Below, one piece after another: positions 1 through 6,593 of a DNA stretch of 15,315 nt. Position 1 is the first letter of the stretch; every line of letters begins with the position of its first letter. Source of the DNA: Candidatus Melainabacteria bacterium (GTDB lineage: Bacteria > Cyanobacteriota > Vampirovibrionia > 2-02-FULL-35-15); assembly GCA_023250175.1 (NCBI GenBank), contig JAHFBD010000011.1, positions 5,042 to 20,356 on the forward strand, written 5' to 3'. The notes under the pieces were generated by a model. That model did no database searches and was not told where the DNA came from. It worked only from the letters and a program-made list of their open reading frames with translations. A program made the position numbers and the translations under genes.

Positions 1-18
1 GCTAAAAAAGGGTTGTCA

Positions 19-285
19 ATGCTAAAAAATGCTAACTTCCAATTCAGAGTAAAACATATGACAGGTGGTGAGACTGCTTACTGCGGCTATTCTAAAGTGG
101 ATCCTGAAAGAAAAATTTTAGTTTATGCTGATGAAAAAACAGAGCCTATAGAGTTTTTAGACTATTTGGAAACTGTAATTAAATCAAAAGATAAAGAATT
201 ATATGATGATGTACAACCTATGGTAAATGGTTTAATCACACCTAAAGAGGTTAAACTTGTTATCAATGTACATAGTGAAGGCTAG
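19..285 (+). CDS. small conserved-looking protein of unknown function
   Basis: I do not recognise this 88-residue protein and see no signal peptide or membrane segment. It is charged and looks like a compact alpha/beta protein, with a GGETAYCGY segment near residues 15-23, a central YADEKTEPIEFLDYLE stretch and a C-terminal strand-like VKLVINV. I chose the ATG at 19 because an AAGGG Shine-Dalgarno (8-12) sits six bases before it; a TTG at 13 is in frame but abuts that site. The frame is also open to the left edge of the window (GCT AAA AAA GGG precede it), so this could instead be the C-terminal end of a longer gene. Its TAG stop overlaps the TAG stop of the convergent pgi gene in the tetramer CTAG at 282-285. 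Confidence 0.6.
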   Translation: MLKNANFQFRVKHMTGGETAYCGYSKVDPERKILVYADEKTEPIEFLDYLETVIKSKDKELYDDVQPMVNGLITPKEVKLVINVHSEG

Positions 286-1595
286 TTTACTAAAGCTTCT
301 TTTGTATATTTTTTAGCTAACTCTACACCTGGCTGATTAAATGGATTTACGTCTAACAACATTCCATTAATTGCAGTAGCTACTTCAAAGATATACATAA
401 GTTGTGAAATATAATATTCATCTAGTTCTGGTAAGGTAATTAAAATATTGGGTCTTTTATTTTCACTAAGTGCTCGTCTTGTAGCATCTAGTTCTATATT
501 TAAAATCTCGCCGACTTTATGTTTATTATAAACTCCAAAGTCAGGACATTCAGATGAATAGTCAGGAACAACCATATCTCGCTTATGTTTATTGATTTTC
601 ACAAAGCAAATCAGCTTATCATTTGGTCCTTCATTAAACATTTGTATTTGTGAATGCTGATCAGTAGCACCAATTGCTGAAACAGGAGTAGACCCTTTTT
701 GTTCTTTGCCAATAGATTCAGCCCATAGTTGTATAAACCAGTCGACAAAGCGCTTTAAGCTGGTAGAGTAAGGCATTAATGCAAAAATGTTTTTACTATT
801 TTTATAAGAGAAATATGCACTTAGAGCAAGCATACTAGCCAGGTTTTCTTTTAGATTTACTGATTGACAAATCAAATCAGCTGCCTGAATACCAAGCTGA
901 ATTTCACTTAAGTCAACACCACTAAATGCAAGCGGAAGTAATCCGACGGGAGAAAACACTGAATATCTACCACCAACATTTTCGGGTATTGAAAAAACTG
1001 GTACTGCATGTTTTTTAGAAAGCTCATATAAAAGTCCTTTTTCTTTACTGGTAATAAAAACGCATTGCTTATAAAAATCAAGCTTTGGGCTTTCTAATTC
1101 TTCTACCCACTCTTTTGCAATCAACATGGGGACTATTGTTTCAACAGTAGTCCCGGTTTTAGATATGATTACAAACAATGTTCTATTTAGATTTAATTTG
1201 CTTAAAAGTATTCTTATAACCTGGGGATCTAAATTGTCAATAAAATCAATGGTTAGAAAATTCTTTCTTTTTCCTCGTCCCAGTCTATTCCATAAAGGAG
1301 TTCGTAAGCTTTCAAGTAAAGCCTGTGCACCAAGGCTTGATCCACCAATTCCAAGGACTAAAAGATGATCATATTTATCTTCATTTAAAATCTTACTTAC
1401 AAAAGTATTTACCTCTAAAAACATAGCATTATCATGCGGTAGGTTAAGCCAGCCAGTCATTAAAGAAGAATCATGTTTTGAAGAATATAATTTTGAAATA
1501 ATTTCAGATATTTTACTTTCAAATCCTCTAAAATTTGTGTTTGGTTCATTGCTTATATAATTAGTAAGATCTAACTTTATTTTTGATCGGTTCAT
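282..1595 (-). CDS. pgi: glucose-6-phosphate isomerase
   Basis: Interconverts glucose-6-phosphate and fructose-6-phosphate in glycolysis and gluconeogenesis in the cytoplasm. The 437-residue chain has the sugar-isomerase (SIS) fold motifs in order: VLGIGGSSLGAQAL (80-93), the phosphate-binding ISKTGTTVET (144-153), VGGRYS with Arg210, AESIGKE with the likely catalytic Glu293, DQHSQ with His314, and the C-terminal family signature NPFNQPGVELAKK (417-429) with the catalytic-type Lys428. The length matches the short bacterial form (about 440-450 residues) rather than the roughly 550-residue E. coli/animal form. ATG at 1593-1595 is preceded by AAGGAAGT (complement of 1599-1606) in the 12-base gap after murF, so it is the third gene of the dnaN-murF-pgi unit. 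The C-terminus overlaps the stop of the facing small gene by 4 bases, and no terminator fits between them. Confidence 0.97.
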   Translation of the reverse strand: MNRSKIKLDLTNYISNEPNTNFRGFESKISEIISKLYSSKHDSSLMTGWLNLPHDNAMFLEVNTFVSKILNEDKYDHLLVLGIGGSSLGAQALLESLRTPLWNRLGRGKRKNFLTIDFIDNLDPQVIRILLSKLNLNRTLFVIISKTGTTVETIVPMLIAKEWVEELESPKLDFYKQCVFITSKEKGLLYELSKKHAVPVFSIPENVGGRYSVFSPVGLLPLAFSGVDLSEIQLGIQAADLICQSVNLKENLASMLALSAYFSYKNSKNIFALMPYSTSLKRFVDWFIQLWAESIGKEQKGSTPVSAIGATDQHSQIQMFNEGPNDKLICFVKINKHKRDMVVPDYSSECPDFGVYNKHKVGEILNIELDATRRALSENKRPNILITLPELDEYYISQLMYIFEVATAINGMLLDVNPFNQPGVELAKKYTKEALVN

Positions 1596-1607
1596 TTTAC
1601 TTCCTTT

Positions 1608-3011
1608 TTATTTCTTATTGAGAAGATCACTTTTAGTCAGGGAATCTATAACTTCATCTAATTTTGCAACCCTCGACCCCTTTACTAAAACAATTGTCCC
1701 GGGTTTAAGTAGTCTTTTTAAGATATCACAACATTCAGTATTGTTTTTGACATTCTGAGCAAAGTGTATTTGTCGTAACCTATCACCTACTGTTATTACA
1801 ACATCAATTGATTTATCTTTTAACCACATTGTTAATTCATTTAAAAGTTTATCTTCTTCTTGCCCTAATTCAGCTAATTCTCCCAGCACTAAAACCTTTT
1901 TATAATCCTTTCCATTCCAGCACTCAATAAGATTTAAAATTGCAGCTCTAACAGAATCCGGGTTTGCATTATATGATTCATTTATTAAATAAGTTTCCTC
2001 ACTAAGTTTTAAAATATTTCCACGCCCATTTGGTATATTAAATTTTAATAATCCTTCTTGTATTTCTTTCTTTGAAAGACCTAGATGTTTTGTAGTTAAA
2101 ATTGCAATTATCGAATTTAAAACATGAATGTTGCCCAGAGCATTTATACAATATTGTTCAGATTCCATATCCCCAAGATCTTTAAAGGTAAAATTGGATT
2201 TTCCATTTTTAAAAGAAATATCACTAGCTTGATCTAGAGCAAATATAAACTTTTTTCCATTCCATATCTTAGTTGCATATTGAATAAGAATAGGATTGTT
2301 GTGTAAAACTGCCACTCCATCGTGCTTTAAGTACTCAAGGATTTCACATTTTGTTTTTGTAATTGTTTCTATGTTTCCAAGTCGTCCTATATGAGCAGCA
2401 CCTATATTAGTTATTATTGCAATATCAGGTTCACAGGTCTTTGCCAAATATCTAATTTCTCCCTCTTGTCTCATAGCTAATTCTAGAATTAAAACTTCTG
2501 TATCTTGAGGCATCTCTAAAATAGTTTTGGGTACACCAATTTCATTATTATAGTTAGCTTGGGTTTTATGGGTTTTATATTTTACAGAAATTACTGCAGA
2601 CAATAGCTCTTTTGTAGTGGTTTTTCCTGAACTACCAGTTACAGCAATTACTTTTGGGTTTATTTTTTTTCTGTAATAATTAGCTAAGAGATGATAAGCA
2701 TCTAGTGTATTTTCTACAATGATTAGTTTAGATTTGTTATTTTCATTGATTTTATCCTGGATTTTATTTACCTTAGCAGATTCACAAAATGAAAGCTCAA
2801 TGCCATTTTCTAGCACATCATTTATAAAATCATGACCGTCAAACTTTTCACCAACTAACGGTAGAAATATTTGATCTGGTTTTATAAACCTAGAATCTGT
2901 GTTTATTGTAAATTTTTTATCTGTTGATATAGAAGATATAGAAAGTGCTGGAAACAAAGAACTTATTTCATTAAGTTCAAATACAGCACCATAGTCTTGC
3001 AATTGTTTCAC
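1608..3011 (-). CDS. murF: UDP-N-acetylmuramoyl-tripeptide--D-alanyl-D-alanine ligase
   Basis: ATP-dependent Mur ligase that adds D-Ala-D-Ala to UDP-MurNAc-tripeptide, the last cytoplasmic peptide step of peptidoglycan precursor synthesis. About 467 residues. An N-terminal UDP-substrate domain (about 1-115, with NTDSR at 37-41) is followed by the P-loop VTGSSGKTTTKE (124-135), NYNNEIGVPKTIL (153-165), ELAMRQEGEI (177-186), TNIGAAHIG (201-209), and in the last third YNANPDS (347-353) and VLGELAELG (375-383). The E-[LM]-A/G-M-R and YNANP motifs are specific for MurF rather than MurC/D/E. The upstream-most start, GTG at 3011-3009, overlaps the only Shine-Dalgarno (AAAGGTGA, complement of 3008-3015). 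A TTG at 3002-3000 is eight bases beyond AAAGG and may be the true start, which would shorten the protein by three residues. It starts 7 bases after the dnaN stop, indicating one transcript. Confidence 0.96.
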   Translation of the reverse strand: MKQLQDYGAVFELNEISSLFPALSISSISTDKKFTINTDSRFIKPDQIFLPLVGEKFDGHDFINDVLENGIELSFCESAKVNKIQDKINENNKSKLIIVENTLDAYHLLANYYRKKINPKVIAVTGSSGKTTTKELLSAVISVKYKTHKTQANYNNEIGVPKTILEMPQDTEVLILELAMRQEGEIRYLAKTCEPDIAIITNIGAAHIGRLGNIETITKTKCEILEYLKHDGVAVLHNNPILIQYATKIWNGKKFIFALDQASDISFKNGKSNFTFKDLGDMESEQYCINALGNIHVLNSIIAILTTKHLGLSKKEIQEGLLKFNIPNGRGNILKLSEETYLINESYNANPDSVRAAILNLIECWNGKDYKKVLVLGELAELGQEEDKLLNELTMWLKDKSIDVVITVGDRLRQIHFAQNVKNNTECCDILKRLLKPGTIVLVKGSRVAKLDEVIDSLTKSDLLNKK

Positions 3012-3015
3012 CTTT
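3000..3015 (-). promoter_or_regulatory. murF Shine-Dalgarno and competing GTG/TTG starts
   Basis: On the minus strand AAAGGTGA (complement of 3008-3015) is a good ribosome-binding site but physically overlaps the GTG start (3011-3009). The in-frame TTG at 3002-3000 has normal spacing. This suggests that initiation may be at TTG, or that GTG is used by coupling to the dnaN stop seven bases upstream. Confidence 0.45.
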
Positions 3016-3018
3016 ATC

Positions 3019-4161
3019 TTATCGTAATTGCACTGGCATAATTAAATAAGTATAAGAGTAGCTTTCTCTCTCTAGGTTTAAAATCAATGGTGAAAGAGAA
3101 GTATCCAGCTCTAACTCTATTTTTTCTTCTTTCAGGTTTCGTAATATTTCAGAGAGATACCTATGATTAAAAGCTATTTCTAAATCGGTACCTTTATACT
3201 CTACATCAACCTCATCAACTGCATTTCCATAGTCAGGAGAGTTGGCGCTTAATTTTGCAACGTTTAATCCTTTTGAAAAGGATAATCTTATAACATTCGT
3301 TCGCTCATTTGCTAAAATTGCAACTCTTTCAAGTGCTGACAGTAAACTCATCCTTGAAAATATGGCTTTGCTTGGTTGTTTTGGTGGTATTAAATTTTCA
3401 TATTCAGGAAATACTCCGCCGACTAGTCTTGTACTTAGTGTAAAGTCTTTATTTTGAAATATTACTTGGTTATTGGATAAATGAAATGAGATTTCATCGT
3501 TTCCTTCTTTAAAGTTTTTTATTAGTTTTTCAAGTTCATCAAGAGCTCTGACAGGAATAACAACTCCCTGTTTAAAATCTTTTGATTTGGGTGTTTTACT
3601 AAGCTTTCCAATATACCTAGCTAACCTACTTCCATCAGCTGCTCCAAGTTCAAATTGATTATTTTTTATTTCTAGTTTTACCCCTGACAATATACTTGTA
3701 GATTCGAATCTTGAAGCTGAAAATGATGTTAATGAAATAGCATTTAAAAATGCTTCTTGATCAACACTAAATATATTTTCAATTTCATCTTTATTTATAC
3801 CTACTGGAAACCCTTCAGAAGAAACACCGTTTATTTGAAATTTAGATCTATCACTTTGTATTTTTGTTAGTTTGCTTTCATCACCATCATCCATTCTTAT
3901 TTTTATATCAATTCCTGTTACTTTACTTACTATTTCATCAAACTTTTTAGCCGGCAAAGTAATACTTCCTGGGTTTTTTACATCAGCAGGCAATTTACAC
4001 TCAATTGCTAAATCAAGATCAGTTGCTGATATTATAAGAGAGCCTGTAGCACTTGAAAGTAATATATTATTTAATATTGGTTGAATTGCTTTATTTGATG
4101 TTGCTCTTGATGCACATGAGACTACTTTTTTTAAATCTTCTGTTTTTACTGCAATGTCCAT
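3019..4161 (-). CDS. dnaN: DNA polymerase III beta subunit (sliding clamp)
   Basis: Ring-shaped processivity clamp that tethers the replicative polymerase and repair proteins to DNA. The 380-residue length is normal for the bacterial clamp of three repeated domains. Diagnostic stretches are the N-terminal LKKVVSCASRATSNKAIQPILNN region (10-32), SATDLDLAIEC (45-55), TLPAKKFDEIV (68-78), SSEGFP (114-119), the domain 2 entry FLNAISLTSFSASRFE (138-153), VGGVFPEYENLIP (247-259) and the near-universal C-terminus YLIMPVQLR. ATG at 4161-4159 has a strong AAGAGGAGT Shine-Dalgarno (complement of 4167-4175). It is the first gene of a minus-strand unit with murF and pgi. No dnaA or recF is seen beside it. 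A sigma70-like promoter lies about 160 bases upstream. Confidence 0.98.
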   Translation of the reverse strand: MDIAVKTEDLKKVVSCASRATSNKAIQPILNNILLSSATGSLIISATDLDLAIECKLPADVKNPGSITLPAKKFDEIVSKVTGIDIKIRMDDGDESKLTKIQSDRSKFQINGVSSEGFPVGINKDEIENIFSVDQEAFLNAISLTSFSASRFESTSILSGVKLEIKNNQFELGAADGSRLARYIGKLSKTPKSKDFKQGVVIPVRALDELEKLIKNFKEGNDEISFHLSNNQVIFQNKDFTLSTRLVGGVFPEYENLIPPKQPSKAIFSRMSLLSALERVAILANERTNVIRLSFSKGLNVAKLSANSPDYGNAVDEVDVEYKGTDLEIAFNHRYLSEILRNLKEEKIELELDTSLSPLILNLERESYSYTYLIMPVQLR

Positions 4162-4322
4162 TTTGTACTCCTCTTAAAATATAAACTTTGTGAACTTACC
4201 ATGTGATATTTAGTATTCTAAACCATTTACTATTTGTAATTTTGTTCAGTTGTTCTTAATATAATTTAAATTTTTAGTAGGTATTAGAAAAGCTTAAATA
4301 CTGTAAGAAACCTAATAATCCC

Positions 4323-4350
4323 TATATAAAACAAGCATTTGCTATGTCAA
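4323..4350 (-). promoter_or_regulatory. putative sigma70 promoter of dnaN-murF-pgi
   Basis: On the minus strand a perfect -35 box TTGACA (complement of 4345-4350) is followed after 16 bases by TATATA (complement of 4323-4328), a 5/6 match to the -10 consensus. Transcription would start near 4316, giving a leader of about 155 bases before the dnaN ATG. Box quality and orientation are seen directly; activity is inference. Confidence 0.6.
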
Positions 4351-4455
4351 AACCCTGTAAATAAAGACTATAACCTGTGACATGTATTACCAACTTCTAT
4401 TTAAAATAAACATTTTTCAATCTTTAACTTATAGCTTTTTAACAGGTTTATAGAG

Positions 4456-4472
4456 TGTGAAAGGCTGTGAAA
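4456..4472 (+). repeat. TGTGAAA direct repeat, 10-base period, upstream of lpd
   Basis: TGTGAAA occurs at 4456-4462 and 4466-4472, one helical turn apart on the same DNA face, about 30-47 bases before the lpd ATG. Such spacing is typical of regulator half-sites, but no regulator gene is nearby and the function is unknown. Confidence 0.4.
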
Positions 4473-4490
4473 ATAGATAGAATGTATAAT

Positions 4491-4505
4491 TTGAGGTACA
4501 TAATG
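4491..4505 (+). promoter_or_regulatory. lpd ribosome-binding site that decides the start
   Basis: TTGAGG at 4491-4496 followed by six bases and ATG at 4503 marks initiation here rather than at the in-frame GTG (4467) or ATG (4482), which lack a site at normal spacing and would add residues before the FAD-binding strand. Confidence 0.7.
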
Positions 4506-5912
4506 AAAAAAGTCATTATTATTGGTGCTGGTCCGGGTGGATATTATTCTGCTATTAACCTTGCAAAATCAGGTTATAAGGTCTCTTTAATAGAGAAAGA
4601 AAATATTGGAGGGACTTGTTTAAATGTAGGATGTATACCCACCAAGTCTCTTTTAGATCAAACAAGTTTATTTGAACATTTTCAAACATTAAGCGCAAAA
4701 AGTATAAAACAAAAACTTTTCTTGGGTGATAACATTCAAATAAATATAGATGCCCTTAAACTCTTTCAAATTGAAGTAATAAATCAACTCAAACAAGGTT
4801 TGGAAAAACTATTTAAGGCAAAAAATATAGAATTAATTTATGGTAAAGCACAATTTTTATCTGGTAATAAATTACAAATAGCACATTCCAATGATACTAA
4901 ACATTCAGAATTGGAAGCAGATGAAATAATAATTGCAACAGGCTCAATGCCACGAACTATCCCAGGTTTTACTTTTGATGGCAGGCTAATTGTATCAAGT
5001 GATAATATATGGAATATTCCATATGTGCCTAAAAGACTTTTGGTGATTGGTTCGGGTCCCATCGGTATAGAATTCGCCAGAGTGTTTAAAGTATTAGGTT
5101 CCACAGTTACAGTTAGCGAAATTAAAGAATCATTGTGTCCGATTTTAGATTTGGAATTATCAGATAATCTATCCCGGAGCCTAAAACGTAGGGGTATAGA
5201 GTTAAAGATTAATAGAGCTACAAAGTTTCTTGAAAAACTACAAGATACTGTTAAGGTTGAGTTTCTCAGCACTGTTGATAGTGAGAGAGAAATTAGAGAA
5301 TATGATCAGGTTTTAGTTGCAGTTGGTAGAAAGCCAAATATAGAAAACCTTTCAATTGAAAAAGCAGAGATTGAATTGGAGCCCACAGGGTTTATAAAAA
5401 CAGATGAATATTTAAAAACAAATAAACCAAATATATGGGCAATTGGTGATGTTACAAATTATCCACAACTAGCTCATACAGCAAGTTCTCAGGCACGCGT
5501 AGTTTCTCAAAACATAACAGGTAAAAAAATAAAGTTTGATGATAGATTTATACCATCTTGTATTTTTGGTTATCCTGAAGTAGCATTTGTAGGATTTACC
5601 GAAGAACAAATAAAAGAAAGAAACATTGATTATAAGACAGGTAAGTCTTTGTATCTTGCCAGTGGTAAGGCTAAAGCTTCTGGACTTACTGAGGGTATTG
5701 TGAAGATTATAATGGAAATAAATACAAGAAAGATACTAGGAGCACATATTATTGGTGCTGAAGCATCTAGCTTGATTCATGAAATAGTAATTGCAATGCA
5801 AAATAATCTAACCGTAGATCAAATGACTAATTCAATCCATGCACATCCAACATATTCAGAGATTTTACTTGAGGCTTTAGAGGACTGCCTTGGGGAGGCT
5901 ATACATTTATGA
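4503..5912 (+). CDS. lpd: dihydrolipoyl dehydrogenase (E3 component)
   Basis: FAD enzyme that reoxidises protein-bound dihydrolipoamide with NAD+, serving 2-oxoacid dehydrogenase complexes and/or the glycine cleavage system. Numbering from the ATG at 4503 (469 residues): FAD-binding IIIGAGPGG (5-13) with Glu31 ending the Rossmann beta-alpha-beta unit; redox disulfide GGTCLNVGCIPTK with Cys39 and Cys44; NAD-binding VIGSGPIGIEFA (181-192); the FAD motif WAIGDVTNYPQLAH; and C-terminal HAHPTYSE with catalytic His448-Glu453. The frame is open from a GTG at 4467, but GAGG (4493-4496) six bases before the ATG at 4503 and the FAD motif position fix the later start. No lipoyl domain is fused and no E1/E2 genes are adjacent, so its partner complex is not shown. 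The TGA stop overlaps the next ATG (ATGA, 5909-5912). Confidence 0.96.
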   Translation: MKKVIIIGAGPGGYYSAINLAKSGYKVSLIEKENIGGTCLNVGCIPTKSLLDQTSLFEHFQTLSAKSIKQKLFLGDNIQINIDALKLFQIEVINQLKQGLEKLFKAKNIELIYGKAQFLSGNKLQIAHSNDTKHSELEADEIIIATGSMPRTIPGFTFDGRLIVSSDNIWNIPYVPKRLLVIGSGPIGIEFARVFKVLGSTVTVSEIKESLCPILDLELSDNLSRSLKRRGIELKINRATKFLEKLQDTVKVEFLSTVDSEREIREYDQVLVAVGRKPNIENLSIEKAEIELEPTGFIKTDEYLKTNKPNIWAIGDVTNYPQLAHTASSQARVVSQNITGKKIKFDDRFIPSCIFGYPEVAFVGFTEEQIKERNIDYKTGKSLYLASGKAKASGLTEGIVKIIMEINTRKILGAHIIGAEASSLIHEIVIAMQNNLTVDQMTNSIHAHPTYSEILLEALEDCLGEAIHL

Positions 5913-6328
5913 GAATAGAAGACTTAAATAAAAAAACTTTTAAATGGCTTAAACCAACAGAAGCTTTTTTTGGACATATAAAAATTGAAGGTACTAGTAA
6001 AATTACTCTTATTTCAGCTAAAGCTCAGGAAGTTGTTAAAAATGGAGATGTAAAACTTAAAATTGAGACCCCTCGAGGATGGAGAGTTGAAAAGCATAAC
6101 AGTGAATCCAAGCTACTTGAAAACCAGGTCTCTTACCTGGGAGAAGCTAAATTCTGCCCTAAGTTTGTTTATCATATGGTCAAACTTTCTGTAGGGGAAA
6201 ATATCTCTGTAATAAGACCGGTTGAAAAAGATAATAATGAAGAAGTTATAGCACAGGTTGAATGTGTGAATAAATCCGGCAATAGTGTTTTACTAGGTAT
6301 GAAGTGTGTAGATAGCCATCGTGAATAA
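5909..6328 (+). CDS. uncharacterised 139-aa protein translationally coupled to lpd
   Basis: I do not recognise this protein. It is soluble, mostly beta by composition, without signal peptide or transmembrane segment. The last 45 residues (KLSVGENISVIRP, IAQVECVNKSGN, VLLGMKCVD) resemble the closing strands of a PilZ-type beta-barrel. However, the cyclic-di-GMP RxxxR motif is missing, and only a loose N-x-S-G-N is present where D/NxSxxG would be, so the resemblance is weak. The ATG overlaps the lpd TGA as ATGA, and GGGGAGG (5892-5898) inside lpd is ten bases upstream, a strong site. Coupling implies matched expression with lpd. The region after its stop has short overlapping inverted repeats (6332-6364) but no T-run, so no clear terminator. 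Confidence 0.7.
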   Translation: MRIEDLNKKTFKWLKPTEAFFGHIKIEGTSKITLISAKAQEVVKNGDVKLKIETPRGWRVEKHNSESKLLENQVSYLGEAKFCPKFVYHMVKLSVGENISVIRPVEKDNNEEVIAQVECVNKSGNSVLLGMKCVDSHRE

Positions 6329-6331
6329 CTC

Positions 6332-6364
6332 AGATCACTTGCAAAATTGATCTAATACCAAGTG
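6332..6364. repeat. two overlapping short inverted repeats after the lpd unit
   Basis: AGATCA (6332-6337) pairs with TGATCT (6348-6353), and CACTTG (6336-6341) pairs with CAAGTG (6359-6364). The stems share bases 6336-6337 and are therefore mutually exclusive. Each is only 6 bp and AT-rich with no following T-run, so this is at best a weak 3' structure. Confidence 0.3.
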
Positions 6365-6389
6365 TGAAAAATAAATAACATGTGTAACA

Positions 6390-6466
6390 TCACTGCGAGG
6401 AATAAAACGATGAAGCGGTTCCCATGACGTTTTAGAGATTGCTTCGGGCTAAATCCCTCGTAATGA
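6390..6466. repeat. decayed palindromic interspersed repeat (TCATTGCGAG...CTCGCAATGA type)
   Basis: A 77-base element is bounded by TCACTGCGAGG (6390-6400) and CCTCGTAATGA (6456-6466), inverted repeats matching at 9 of 11 positions. Inside, CGATGAAGCGGTTCCC (about 6408-6423) and GAGATTGCTTCGGG (about 6435-6448) are damaged copies of the CGACGAAGCAATCTC / GAGATTGCTTCG arms. I recognise this as a widespread non-coding palindromic element seen in many unrelated bacteria. Its GC content is far above that of the surrounding sequence. Differences between arms are mostly transitions, as expected for an old inactive copy. It has no coding capacity of its own. Confidence 0.65.
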
Positions 6467-6485
6467 ACATTAAATAAATTTAATC

Positions 6486-6504
6486 TTTTTTTTTTGGGGG
6501 GGGG
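6486..6504 (+). repeat. T10-G9 homopolymer junction
   Basis: Ten T (6486-6495) run directly into nine G (6496-6504), in DNA of very low GC content, 89 bases before the EF-hand gene start. A run of nine G is very unlikely by chance at this composition. It may be a slippage-prone site, or partly an assembly or basecalling length error. It lies outside any credible gene. Confidence 0.85.
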
Positions 6505-6593
6505 TAACCCTATCTTAACTAAAAGTATGAATAATGTGTCCCAGTTAAATCTTGGCAAATAATCTGGGCTTAGAAAAATAAAGGAGAAAATAT

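Larger units (their letters stand above)
4162..4502. other. divergent dnaN/lpd intergenic region
   Basis: This 341-base AT-rich region separates the minus-strand dnaN unit from plus-strand lpd. It holds the dnaN Shine-Dalgarno at its left end, a minus-strand promoter candidate at 4323-4350, an inverted pair AACCTGT (4372-4378) / ACAGGTT (4442-4448), and five copies of TGTGA all on the plus strand (starting at 4189, 4202, 4376, 4456 and 4466). The last two form a TGTGAAA direct repeat with 10-base periodicity just before lpd. No ORF of credible length, tRNA or perfect DnaA box (TTATCCACA) is present. No convincing plus-strand promoter for lpd is visible. Confidence 0.6.

Noticed and set aside
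4189..4206. CRP-type site (TGTGA-N6-TCACA)
   Set aside because: The TGTGA words in the dnaN/lpd gap all point the same way and no TCACA partner exists at the right distance.
4838..5272. Minus-strand 144-codon open frame
   Set aside because: It lies wholly within lpd, whose motifs are unmistakable, and its translation is Ser/Leu/Ile-rich without motifs.
5459..5467. Perfect DnaA box TTATCCACA
   Set aside because: It lies inside lpd and encodes the conserved N-Y-P-Q motif; it is single and explained by coding constraint.
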